From an uncultured Fastidiosipila sp. (lineage in GTDB: Bacteria; Bacillota; Clostridia; Saccharofermentanales; Fastidiosipilaceae): 64,000 nt of DNA. This document shows positions 9,327-17,153 of this stretch, one piece after another (position 1 is the stretch's first letter; the number at the start of each line of letters is the position of its first letter). The stretch spans positions 62,001 to 126,000 of the forward strand of contig CAMYAM010000002.1 in the NCBI GenBank assembly GCA_947253875.1, read 5' to 3'. Under the pieces are notes generated by a model. The model made no database searches, had not been told where the DNA came from, and worked only from the letters and a program-made list of their open reading frames with translations. Both the position numbers and the translations under genes were made by a program.

Positions 9327-10028
9327 ATGCCTTTAATATATGTTGTAGATGATGAAGCTAATATTAGAAGATTGGCGAGTCTAGCATTAGAAGAGCAGGG
9401 TATGGAAGTTAAAAGTTATGAAAACGGAGAACAGCTTCTTGATGCATTAGATAGAAGTGTCCCTGACTGTATTCTGCTAGACTGGATGATGCCAGGACTT
9501 GATGGAATTCAGTTGCTACATAGAATTAGGAATAATGATAAATACAAAAATATCCCTTTGATAATGTTAACTGCTAAGTCGGAAGAAATGGATGTAGTAA
9601 TGGCACTTGAGCTAGGTGCTGATGATTACATTAGTAAACCTTTTGGTGTCAAAGAATTACCAGCTAGAGTTAGAGCAGTGCTCAGAAGACAAAATAAAGC
9701 TACAGAAGCTACACAAGATAAAAAATTAAGTGCTTCTGGTATTACAATAGATCCAAAACGTCATAGCGTCGTAAAAAATGGTGTAAATATAGATCTAACA
9801 GCAAGAGAGTTTGATCTTCTCTATGTATTGATGGAATCACCTGGCAGAGTTTTCACACGCGATACACTACTTAACCAGGTCTGGGATACAGAATATTTTG
9901 GAGATACGAGAACAGTAGATGTGCATATTAGATATTTGCGCCAAAAAATAGAAGACGATGATGCAAATCCAATGTACATAAAGACTATAAGAGGTGTAGG
10001 ATACAGTTTTGCGGACTCAGAAAAATAA
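9327..10028 (+). CDS. phoB: PhoB/PhoP-type response regulator
   Basis: A 233-residue OmpR-family regulator. The receiver domain has the acidic pocket DDE at residues 8-10, the phospho-acceptor Asp 52 in CILLDWMMPG, the switch Thr in MLTAK and Lys in YISKPFG. The C-terminal winged helix shows LTAREFDLLYVLMESPGRVF and the recognition region RTVDVHIRYLRQKIE. It is placed in the pst operon directly before its kinase, so it should bind Pho boxes such as the repeat in front of pstS. The final 20 bases overlap phoR. Bacillus would call it phoP. Confidence 0.93.
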   Translation: MPLIYVVDDEANIRRLASLALEEQGMEVKSYENGEQLLDALDRSVPDCILLDWMMPGLDGIQLLHRIRNNDKYKNIPLIMLTAKSEEMDVVMALELGADDYISKPFGVKELPARVRAVLRRQNKATEATQDKKLSASGITIDPKRHSVVKNGVNIDLTAREFDLLYVLMESPGRVFTRDTLLNQVWDTEYFGDTRTVDVHIRYLRQKIEDDDANPMYIKTIRGVGYSFADSEK

Positions 10029-11532
10029 AATTATTAAAGAACTATTGAGCAATACCTTTAACGTGTTTTTGGCAGGTGTTTTATTTGTGCTGGCACTTTT
10101 TGGGATTTGCTCTTTCTTTTTTAGAGATGCATTAATAAGTTTGTTTGTTAGCTTAGCAAATAGCCATTATTTATTATATATTGCCATAGCAGTGTGTTTA
10201 CTATCACTGTTTATGTTAATTAATTCCCTAGTAAAAAAATATAAAAAGAACGTCAGACCTAGCTTTGAACAAATGGAGATATTAGACAAGCTTGCTGTTG
10301 CAGATTACAGTAAATATCCGAGTGATCAGGAGAGTAAATCGGCTCTTGTTCAACTAATGGATGAGTATATTAAGAATTTATATAGGCAGCTAAAATTATT
10401 CCAAGATAACGTTGAATCTTCTAATCAATTACAAAATGCTATTTTGGAGCAACTAAAAGAAGGAATTATAGCGACTGATGAACAAGGGGAAATCAGGCTT
10501 GAAACAAATCTAGTCAAAGAAATGCTTCAAAGTAGAAGATTTAATGGGAAGGAAAAAGTTACAATTGATTATGTTGAAAATAACCGTACAAGTTTAACTT
10601 CAGCAAATAATCTGGATAGATTTATTTCGGTAAGAAATGTTAATTACTCTAAAGTATGGGAGATAATGAGCCGAGCTATTGCAACTAGGAATATAGTCAT
10701 TGATGATTTCGAAATTAATGTAGATGGTCAGGACAAAATAATTCAAGTGTACGCTAGTCCTATAGAGGATAAAAACTTAAAAGGGGCGTTGGCTGTTATT
10801 GGCGATGTAACAGTAATGAAGTCTCTCGAAAGACAAAGACAAGACTTTGTGGCTAATGTAAGTCATGAACTTAAGACACCTTTGACTTCAATACTTGGCT
10901 ATATAGAATTAGCCAAGAGTCCAGATAGGACTCTTGAAGAAATACGTCAATTCCAAGAGATTATTGCAATAGAAGCTCAGCATTTACGTGAATTAATTGG
11001 AGATTTATTAGAGCTAGCTGAAATTGAGAATAGAGAGAAATCTGCAAAAGTTGAAGAAGAGCATAAGAAAGAATGTGTATATTTCTATCAGGTTATAGAT
11101 GAAATTTTTGGTCAGCTAAGTGGATATGCCAAGCAAGAAGATGTTAAACTGCTACTCGAGGTGGATCCTGAAGCCAAAATTGAAGCAAATTATACTCGTA
11201 TCAAGCAGCTATTTTTTAACTTAATTTCTAATGCTATTAAATACAATAAACCAGGTGGATACGTTCGAGTAGGAACCAATGAGAGCTTTTCTCAAGGTGG
11301 AAGTCAAGAGGTCTTCGTTGAAGATAATGGCATTGGTATTCCTAGAGCGGAACAGAATAGGATTTTCGAGAGATTTTACCGAGTTGATAAGTCTCGTGCC
11401 AAAAATGTTGAAGGTACTGGTTTAGGTTTAGCAATTGTTAAGCATACTGCTAACTTGTATAACGCTAGTGTTACTCTCGAGAGTGAATTGGGTAAAGGTA
11501 GTAAGTTTACTATTACTTTTCCAAAGAAGTAA
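10009..11532 (+). CDS. phoR: PhoR-type sensor histidine kinase
   Basis: A 507-residue kinase. Two membrane helices (about 14-36 and 46-66) are separated by only a short loop, so there is hardly any external sensor domain. This fits sensing through PstSCAB-PhoU rather than by direct phosphate binding. A PAS-like domain lies at about 135-270. The kinase core has the H-box DFVANVSHELKTPLTSI, N-box NLISNAIKYNKPGG, G1 VEDNGIGIP and G2 GTGLGLAIVKH. The start is uncertain: no ATG fits and TTG at 10009 inside phoB is the best candidate, with GAGGTG at 9991-9996 upstream. No HAMP domain is evident. Confidence 0.92.
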   Translation: MRTQKNKIIKELLSNTFNVFLAGVLFVLALFGICSFFFRDALISLFVSLANSHYLLYIAIAVCLLSLFMLINSLVKKYKKNVRPSFEQMEILDKLAVADYSKYPSDQESKSALVQLMDEYIKNLYRQLKLFQDNVESSNQLQNAILEQLKEGIIATDEQGEIRLETNLVKEMLQSRRFNGKEKVTIDYVENNRTSLTSANNLDRFISVRNVNYSKVWEIMSRAIATRNIVIDDFEINVDGQDKIIQVYASPIEDKNLKGALAVIGDVTVMKSLERQRQDFVANVSHELKTPLTSILGYIELAKSPDRTLEEIRQFQEIIAIEAQHLRELIGDLLELAEIENREKSAKVEEEHKKECVYFYQVIDEIFGQLSGYAKQEDVKLLLEVDPEAKIEANYTRIKQLFFNLISNAIKYNKPGGYVRVGTNESFSQGGSQEVFVEDNGIGIPRAEQNRIFERFYRVDKSRAKNVEGTGLGLAIVKHTANLYNASVTLESELGKGSKFTITFPKK

Positions 11533-11610
11533 ATAAATTTTTCATTGCGATTATATGTGATTATGCTGGTGGATATTTTAAATTTATAGACTATAATAGT
11601 AAAAAACAAA

Positions 11611-11770
11611 GTCTTCAGGGCGGGGTGAAATTCCTCACCGGCGGTGATGTTCTTAAATATCAAAATTTTTCTCATAAAATTACTTGATAAAGAGAGCTAA
11701 GCCCGCGAGCTATTTGCTGATCCAGTCAATTCTGGAGCCGACGGTAAAGTCCGGATGGGAGAAGATATGA
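11611..11770 (+). ncRNA. FMN riboswitch (RFN element)
   Basis: The conserved RFN blocks appear in order: CAGGGCGGGGTGAAATTCC with CACCGGCGGT, then AAGCCCGCGAGC, GATCCAGTCAATTCTGG, and GCCGACGGTAAAGTCCGGATG with GGGAGAAGA. They give the six-helix junction that binds flavin mononucleotide. The 5' P1 strand starts near CTTCAGGG and closes with the GAAGA at the 3' end. The element lies upstream of ribU, so high FMN should lower riboflavin import. The aptamer is complete and no conserved block is missing. Confidence 0.97.
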
Positions 11771-11844
11771 ATATAGGTATGTTGGGTAAGTTTTGCCAGG
11801 TTTTTCGACTGGGTTTTACCTTCAACGCTTTATATTTATTAAAT

Positions 11845-11890
11845 AAAGATCTTGCTAGCTAGCCTTCTGGCTTAACCGAATCTTTTATTT
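11845..11890 (+). terminator. Possible expression-platform terminator of the FMN riboswitch
   Basis: AAAGAT (11845-11850) pairs with ATCTTT (11880-11885), with an inner AGCC/GGCT helix (11861-11864 and 11869-11872) and a T-rich tail (CTTTTATTTG). A second weaker fold lies nearer the aptamer: GGTAA/TTACC around CCAG/CTGG at about 11784-11820. Either could be the off-state structure. The aptamer-to-start distance of about 160 bases leaves room for a terminator/antiterminator switch. The assignment is tentative because the stem has internal loops. Confidence 0.4.
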
Positions 11891-11928
11891 GAACTTTTCC
11901 TAACATTCTGAAGCAACGGAGGTTGTAA

Positions 11929-12522
11929 ATGAGTAGAGGAAAAGGTCTAGGTAAATCCAAAAGAAGTAAGAGAAGTACAAGAATAATTGCTTTTGATGCG
12001 ATCATGGCAGCATTAGGTGTATTGTTAATGCTGTTTTTACGATTTCCTTTATTACCTGTTGCGGCACCTTGGCTTATTTATGATTTAGGTGATTTAGCTG
12101 CCATTTTGGCAGGATTAATTGCTGGGCCTGTCCATGCGATAATTGTCTTGTTGATAATTTGTATAGTACAGATGGCTACTCCCAATGCATCCGGTTTTTG
12201 GGGATTTGTAATGCACTTTATTGCCAGTGGAGTAATGGTTATAGTTCCAGCTTTAGTATGGCAACGTAAGAAAAATAGATCATCTTTAGTACTCGGGCTA
12301 ATTGGTGGAGCACTTGCTTTAATAATTATTATGATACCTCTTAACATTATAATTACTCCAATTTTTACAGGTGCAAGCGTAGAAGCAGTAATTAAAATGA
12401 TTATGCCAATTATAGTCCCATTTAACTTGATAAAAGGTTTGTTAAATACAGTGTTCTCTTATCTGATTTTCATGGCGTTATTAAAAGAAGGTAATGTTAA
12501 ATTTAAAAATTGGAGAGTGTAG
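11929..12522 (+). CDS. ribU: ECF transporter S component for riboflavin, RibU
   Basis: A 197-residue protein with about six membrane helices and a basic N-terminal tail (RGKGLGKSKRSKRS). Typical RibU features are LRFPLLPVAAPWLIYDLGD near the start and the final FNLIKGLLNTVFSY. GGAGG lies 8-12 bases before the ATG. The FMN riboswitch upstream makes the substrate assignment firm. RibU binds riboflavin and needs the shared EcfA1A2T module, which is not in this window. Confidence 0.95.
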   Translation: MSRGKGLGKSKRSKRSTRIIAFDAIMAALGVLLMLFLRFPLLPVAAPWLIYDLGDLAAILAGLIAGPVHAIIVLLIICIVQMATPNASGFWGFVMHFIASGVMVIVPALVWQRKKNRSSLVLGLIGGALALIIIMIPLNIIITPIFTGASVEAVIKMIMPIIVPFNLIKGLLNTVFSYLIFMALLKEGNVKFKNWRV

Positions 12523-12599
12523 TGTGGATTGATAGATGTACGGGTTCAACGCATTCCTTTTGCTTTAGAATTAAAACAATTTAAAATTAGATTTAACAA

Positions 12600-12634
12600 T
12601 ACCCTCCTTACTGATCTGTTCAGCAAAGAGGGTA
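12600..12634. repeat. Inverted repeat downstream of ribU
   Basis: TACCCTC (12600-12606) and GAGGGTA (12628-12634) with an inner CTGA/TCAG helix make a compact hairpin. It lies between convergent ribU and the lipoprotein gene, where a terminator is expected. Neither strand has a good T tract after it. Confidence 0.4.
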
Positions 12635-12666
12635 CATATCAATTTTGGTGTGTAGATTTTTCGATT

Positions 12667-12697
12667 AAGTTAAAACTCTAGTATAGAGTCTTAACTT
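12667..12697. terminator. Hairpin just past the end of the leftward lipoprotein gene
   Basis: AAGTTAAAACTCTA (12667-12680) pairs with TAGAGTCTTAACTT (12684-12697), 13 of 14 positions, with a 3-base loop. It begins 9 bases past the lipoprotein stop codon. T tracts are weak on both strands, so it is a likely but unproven transcription end or 3' stabiliser. Confidence 0.4.
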
Positions 12698-12705
12698 ATA
12701 AATAT

Positions 12706-13248
12706 TTATTGCACACTAACGGTAAAAACAATAGCCTTCATTATATTTTCATTTCCTTTGTTTTTGTCAAAGGTTTCAAGAGGGAATGTAGTAGTCCCAT
12801 CATGAATTGACATAAATGAAATTTCATTAGTGAAGTCCTTCTTCTCAGGTAGTTTTGTTGAATGGATATTTTCTTTGCCTGTAAAGTAATTTAATAAGTC
12901 AATTGTATTTTTAGATTGATTTAGATATATTTCTATATATTGTTTATTACTATCCACTCTTATACCCAGAAAATTATTTTCTTTTTGCTTTGCCGATGAT
13001 ACAAACCCTATTCTTTCCCATGCCCCATCTTTGTACTTATAACAGTTTAACTTAATTTCTTGAACGGATTCAGTTGGAAGCAATTCAAATAAATTCAATT
13101 CTTCGGATAACATATTAGCTAAATTTTGAGGCAATTTTTTATTTATATCATATGGTTCAATCGTACTGTATTTAGTTTGAGCATTGCAGGAAACGATAAG
13201 AAATAGAATTATACTTATTAACGAAAAATAGATTATTTTCTTTTTCAT
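12706..13248 (-). CDS. Hypothetical lipoprotein
   Basis: A 180-residue protein with a lipoprotein signal: three lysines, a hydrophobic stretch, then the lipobox IVSC with Cys 21. The mature part is mixed alpha/beta and shows no motif I recognise. The start is set by a purine-rich AGGGGG about 8 bases upstream on the coding strand. About 110 bases further upstream is the promoter/operator module at 13361-13397, a near copy of the one serving the gene at 14171. The protein should sit on the outer face of the membrane. The function is unknown; the shared promoter suggests it works with the two leftward genes next to it. Confidence 0.75.
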   Translation of the reverse strand: MKKKIIYFSLISIILFLIVSCNAQTKYSTIEPYDINKKLPQNLANMLSEELNLFELLPTESVQEIKLNCYKYKDGAWERIGFVSSAKQKENNFLGIRVDSNKQYIEIYLNQSKNTIDLLNYFTGKENIHSTKLPEKKDFTNEISFMSIHDGTTTFPLETFDKNKGNENIMKAIVFTVSVQ

Positions 13249-13360
13249 ATTAATTCCCCCTGTTTTTTTAAAATGATTTATAAAAAGTTTAAGTGTATTA
13301 AAATCAATGTCTAATCACTCTCATACAACCACCACCCTGTAAGTTAAATATCTTAACTAT

Positions 13361-13397
13361 ATTATCTTACAACGGTATGGTAAAAACAAGACTACCA
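13361..13397 (-). promoter_or_regulatory. Promoter with overlapping inverted repeat, copy A
   Basis: On the minus strand TTGTTT (13389-13384) and GATAAT (13366-13361) are separated by 17 bases, a good sigma-A promoter. TGGTAA-N8-CTACCA (plus-strand reading, 13378-13397) overlaps the -35 box and looks like an operator. About 45 bases match copy B at 14899-14944 with only a few differences. The rest of the 300-base gap (13249-13548) holds the hairpin at 13470 and a 16-base direct repeat (13449-13464 and 13526-13541), and no gene. Confidence 0.6.
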
Positions 13398-13469
13398 AAT
13401 CAAAGAAATAGTAGTATAGTGGATGTGATAAATAAAAATTTATAGAATAAAATGTGAAAATTAGATGAA

Positions 13470-13495
13470 AAGAGAGGGAATCTCTTCCCTCTCTT
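13470..13495 (-). terminator. Terminator after the membrane protein at 13549
   Basis: Perfect 11-base arms AAGAGAGGGAA (13470-13480) and TTCCCTCTCTT (13485-13495) with a 4-base loop. On the minus strand the stem is followed by TTTTCATCTAATTTTC, so it ends transcription of the leftward gene at 13549. It separates that gene from the copy A promoter. Confidence 0.75.
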
Positions 13496-13548
13496 AATAA
13501 TTATAAATAATCTATTTCCCCGAAGAAAATGTGAAAATTAGTACAAGA

Positions 13549-14070
13549 TTACTCGTTTTTTATGTTTAAAGTTGTTCCTTGCCAGAAGGGAATATCTTCC
13601 TTGTTATGATTTGCATCAAGATTGAAGTCGTCTAATAATATGATTGTATTTAGATTACAATTAGCTAAGATTGATAATGTTTTAATATGGATCGTTTTGC
13701 CAGGTTCATTTTTATATATTTGCAAATATCTTTTTTCGCCATTTGAGTTATTTTGTAGGTTTGTAACTACGAAATATTTGTCAGTTGATTTGTCCATTAG
13801 TTCTTTAGGTATTATTAGACCTTTAAATTGCCAGAAATCATTTTCATTGAAATTTTTCCCTGAAATAAATTTATAAAGATCTCTAAAAATGCTACTCTTG
13901 ATAGTACCATTTACGACAATTTCTCCCTGACTATAGTTCCCTCGATAATCTCTATTTATTGAAATTAAATTATGTTGTACCTTTTTTGTATAAGGGAAGA
14001 ATAATATTGCCAATATGATAATTACAATTACAGAAAATAAAACATATTTTTTGATTTTAAATTGTTTCAT
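13549..14070 (-). CDS. Hypothetical single-pass membrane protein
   Basis: A 173-residue protein with a short basic N-terminus and one membrane helix at about residues 9-27, then about 145 residues predicted to face outside. No catalytic motif or known domain is recognised. There is no lipobox cysteine, so the helix is probably an uncleaved anchor. It is 100 bases downstream of the six-helix protein gene at 14171 on the same strand, and ends at a strong terminator. Likely co-transcribed with that gene, although a promoter in the 100-base gap cannot be excluded. The function is unknown. Confidence 0.72.
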   Translation of the reverse strand: MKQFKIKKYVLFSVIVIIILAILFFPYTKKVQHNLISINRDYRGNYSQGEIVVNGTIKSSIFRDLYKFISGKNFNENDFWQFKGLIIPKELMDKSTDKYFVVTNLQNNSNGEKRYLQIYKNEPGKTIHIKTLSILANCNLNTIILLDDFNLDANHNKEDIPFWQGTTLNIKNE

Positions 14071-14170
14071 TATTGAGGCTCCTCTTTGCTATATTAGAAT
14101 ATATCTGTGTAACTGTTAAGATTGTGACGGGATTGAGATATAACATTTCCCTTTTCCTCCTACGATTATT

Positions 14171-14860
14171 TTAATAAGAGTAGTTATAGAACCAACTATA
14201 AAAAGTGGATTTGCTTATGTAAATATAATTGACATAAGTTATTAATAGTTTAATCAAAGGCAGTATAAAGATGTACTTATGATTGTTCTCTAGAACAAAG
14301 CCTATTCCTAGATAACATACAATCCAAATAATAAATAGTGTAATAATTAAAACGTTAAAGGCCTTATCAGGGTTAGGTCTTGAAGTTTTGTTTTCTGATC
14401 TTAAACTTAATTCAAGAGCAGATTTTTCATTAAGAACATTTAGCGTTATTAAAGATATACAAGCCAACTCAATTATTGACAATAGCAAAGTAATAAAGAG
14501 TTGCCAAAATGTGCTTTGTGGTGTTAACACGAAACAAAATAGCAGAAAATAAACAATATATGCCATTATTAAACTATATTTTAATATGTTATTACTAGGA
14601 GCATGGAAATTAATACTTTTACTTTGTTCTGTTATGTTTAAGTTAGTGTTCTTAGCTATAACATTAGACATATGGTGTTGTGGCAGAAAGAATAAAACTA
14701 CACCTAGAATAACTAGTTTATAAAAATTTTCGTTATTAAATATTTCAAGCAAATCAAAAATCAATAATACACTTAGGCTGAGACAATTTAGTATAGCTAT
14801 GATAGAAAGCCATATTAATATATTTTTTTTGTAATTAATTTTAATGTTTTCAAAATTCAT
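14171..14860 (-). CDS. Hypothetical six-helix membrane protein
   Basis: A 229-residue protein with hydrophobic segments at about 14-36, 46-62, 94-112, 116-140, 168-190 and 195-215. There is a polar cytoplasmic loop between helices 2 and 3 and another, basic and Asn-rich, between helices 4 and 5. It carries no transporter or protease motif that I can identify. GGAGG-like sequence (AGACCTCC on the plus strand at 14873-14880) precedes the start. Its promoter is copy B of the duplicated module. It could be a membrane partner of the two exported neighbours, but no function can be given. Confidence 0.72.
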   Translation of the reverse strand: MNFENIKINYKKNILIWLSIIAILNCLSLSVLLIFDLLEIFNNENFYKLVILGVVLFFLPQHHMSNVIAKNTNLNITEQSKSINFHAPSNNILKYSLIMAYIVYFLLFCFVLTPQSTFWQLFITLLLSIIELACISLITLNVLNEKSALELSLRSENKTSRPNPDKAFNVLIITLFIIWIVCYLGIGFVLENNHKYIFILPLIKLLITYVNYIYISKSTFYSWFYNYSY

Positions 14861-14898
14861 TTCTATATTTAAAGACCTCCATTAATACTATATGATCT

Positions 14899-14935
14899 AT
14901 TATCTTACAAAACCATGGTAAAAACAAGATTACCA
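14899..14935 (-). promoter_or_regulatory. Promoter with overlapping inverted repeat, copy B
   Basis: On the minus strand TTGTTT (14927-14922) and GATAAT (14904-14899) are 17 bases apart. TGGTAA-N8-TTACCA (14916-14935) is a perfect inverted repeat across the -35 box. The same layout, spacing and operator occur in copy A at 13361. It lies 39 bases upstream of the six-helix protein start. Confidence 0.65.
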
Positions 14936-15082
14936 AGCTCAAAGCATTAGCAGATTAATAAAGTAAATCCAAAAAGATCTACTTCGACTAACATTACTCA
15001 TCTTATCCATATAATATATAATTAATAATGTATAATTATAGTATGCAAAAACACTCATAGCTTAGTAAGGGAGGACCAGTTC

Positions 15083-16573
15083 ATGGCAAAAGAAAAAGTG
15101 CCCTATTACGTACATGCTATTAAGCAAGATGACGATTTGGGAGAAAACATAGATACCTATGCAGCAGTTCCTAGAATTATGCTCGCAAGCCTAGACACAA
15201 AGGAATTCGTCAATAAAATTGCCCTAGGACTATTAAATATCTGGAATAGCAAAGATATTAGTACGGTACCTTTTTCTGTTGGTCCAAGTTATGAAAATTT
15301 AGACAAGTATAGGGCAGCAAGTGGCAAAAGAACTTATACCTTGGATAGTTTTTACCAAGATGAGAGTGAGCTAGCGTATTTGCTTACACATTACACAGAG
15401 TCCCAAGATTTAGCACTTCTAATTGCAGATGGAAATTACTACGATACCTGCCTGCCGTATTCTAATTCCTGGACTGAGCAAGGAGAAATTCCTCACGGTT
15501 CTCCAGCGGATTTAGCAGAGAAAACAAACACACCCGTGCTTCTCGTTGTAAATTTATCAGACTTTAATTTTACCAGTTTAAGCAAGATTACAGGAATTTT
15601 GGACTTTCGTAATGATCAGCAAATAGCAGGTTTTATCTTAGTTAGTGACAACAAGCATGACTTAGAAGAAGCAGCTGATTTGGTAGAGAGCGAGTTTGGT
15701 ATTCCGGTGTTTGGTTGTTTTGCTGATAAACCAAGCAATGAAGGACCAAGTCTGTATAGAGTAATTCCTCAACTGGCAAAAGATACTTGGGAGAAAAATT
15801 TAGAAGATGTGTCACAGGCTGTTTTAGAGAGTTTGGATATTAACAAGATACTTAGATTAGCTAGACGAGCACAAGATCTAGGCGATGAATTCCCGCAAGA
15901 TCTTTTCCAAGCACAGAAAATGATAGGGTTTTCTAATGAGAAATTTAATTTAGCAGTTGCAAGAGATCAAGCCTTTAATGAGTATTATCAAGAAAATATT
16001 GATATTCTCGAAGAAATGGGAGCTAATATTATTTATTTTAGTCCATTAATTGACCCTATCCTTCCAAGCAAGGTAGATGGTATTTATTTAGGTTCTGGTA
16101 ATATTCAAGAATATATTGGTCAGTTATCTAAAAATGAATCATTGAGGACACAGATTAGAAGATTAGCGGCACAAGGTCTGCCTATTTTAGCGGAGGGTGC
16201 CGGAGCAATTTATCTGGCTGAATCCTATGTCAGTAGACAAGGAGCAGTTTGGCCTTTAGTTGGAGTTTTGCCAACTCAAGCCTCAAGTAATGAGTCTAAG
16301 ATAAAAAGATTTTATGCAAAATTAAACTCAAGAAGAGAAGATTTATTAGGTAAATCCAATAACACAATCCGTTGCCTGATGAGTAATGAATACATATTAG
16401 ATCCGGAAGGGGCATCGTATAGAGCCTTAATAAAAGGCGAAGGGCATAGCATGAAAGTTTTTTCTACAAGTACCGTTTGGGCAAGTCAGGCAAGACTGCA
16501 TTTTTATGCTTTACCTAGTGGAATTGCTAAGTTTGCTTTAACCTGTATGCGCAAAGATATATTGGATCAGTAA
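15083..16573 (+). CDS. Degenerate cobyrinate a,c-diamide synthase (CobB/CbiA)-like protein
   Basis: A 496-residue protein with the two-domain layout of CbiA. The N-terminal half aligns with the dethiobiotin-synthetase-like domain: VPFSVGPSYENLDKYRAASG near residue 62 matches the family PFKVGPDYIDP...ASG. However, the ATP P-loop that should lie near residues 33-45 (GTSSGSGKTT type) reads ASLDTKEFVNKI. The C-terminal half aligns with the CobB/CobQ glutaminase domain (AVARDQAFNEYYQENIDILE, then YLGSGN). The nucleophile motif AECGG reads AEGAG (residues 370-374), so the cysteine is Gly 372. Both active sites therefore seem lost while the frame is intact. No cobalamin genes are nearby. Probably a pseudoenzyme with an unknown binding or regulatory role. 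GGGAGG precedes the start. Confidence 0.75.
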   Translation: MAKEKVPYYVHAIKQDDDLGENIDTYAAVPRIMLASLDTKEFVNKIALGLLNIWNSKDISTVPFSVGPSYENLDKYRAASGKRTYTLDSFYQDESELAYLLTHYTESQDLALLIADGNYYDTCLPYSNSWTEQGEIPHGSPADLAEKTNTPVLLVVNLSDFNFTSLSKITGILDFRNDQQIAGFILVSDNKHDLEEAADLVESEFGIPVFGCFADKPSNEGPSLYRVIPQLAKDTWEKNLEDVSQAVLESLDINKILRLARRAQDLGDEFPQDLFQAQKMIGFSNEKFNLAVARDQAFNEYYQENIDILEEMGANIIYFSPLIDPILPSKVDGIYLGSGNIQEYIGQLSKNESLRTQIRRLAAQGLPILAEGAGAIYLAESYVSRQGAVWPLVGVLPTQASSNESKIKRFYAKLNSRREDLLGKSNNTIRCLMSNEYILDPEGASYRALIKGEGHSMKVFSTSTVWASQARLHFYALPSGIAKFALTCMRKDILDQ

Positions 16574-16654
16574 CAGATAAAGACATAAACTGTGTTATAA
16601 TAAATGGTAAATGAAAAACGTTTTGATGCTCGCATCAATTTAGGAGGTAATAAT

Positions 16655-17101
16655 ATGTTAAGAGATTTATTCGGTTCAATAACCGGTGAAACAAGAAGAA
16701 GATATAATCGTAGAACTGCTTTAGGTACAGTATTAGGTTTGCTAGGTGGTGCAGCAACAGGTGCTATCTTAGGCTTATTATTTGCACCAAAGTCAGGTAA
16801 AGAAACACGCAAAGACATCGCAGATGCAACAGAAGAAGGTTATAAAAGAACAAAAAAAGCTGCTTCAGATTTAGGCGAGAAGATTAGCGCAACAACAAGT
16901 AAATTAGGTTCAGAAATTAACAAAGCAAGTGGTAAATTAGGTGCAAAGGTATCCGACACTTACAATGAATTCAAAGACAATATTGAAGATGTTAAGGATC
17001 AAAGAAAAGTAGCTAGAATTGCTCGTAGAAATCAAGCAAATGAGCATTCTGACTCACCAGTAGCTGGACAAGCTTTAGTTACTCCTAACTTTGAAGACTA
17101 A
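16655..17101 (+). CDS. YtxH-domain protein
   Basis: A 148-residue protein. The ATG at 16655 follows AGGAGGT at the right distance and is preferred to the ATG at 16604, which would put that site inside the gene. A glycine-rich membrane helix (about 24-46, ending LGLLFAPKSGKETRKD) is the YtxH signature. A long amphipathic helix follows with repeated Lys/Ser/Gly heptads (GEKISATTSKLGSEI), and a basic patch near the end. Family members are stress-induced envelope proteins of unknown mechanism. The next gene is YtxG-like, matching the ytxGH pairing in Bacillus. Confidence 0.85.
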   Translation: MLRDLFGSITGETRRRYNRRTALGTVLGLLGGAATGAILGLLFAPKSGKETRKDIADATEEGYKRTKKAASDLGEKISATTSKLGSEINKASGKLGAKVSDTYNEFKDNIEDVKDQRKVARIARRNQANEHSDSPVAGQALVTPNFED

Positions 17102-17153
17102 TTTTTATTGATTTAGTTAATTGACCGGGCAAAAATATTAGAGGAGAGAGCTA

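Noticed and set aside
10009..11532. PhoR as a split or frameshifted gene because no ATG start is found
   Set aside because: The frame is open throughout, all kinase motifs are present, and an alternative TTG start overlapping phoB is plausible.
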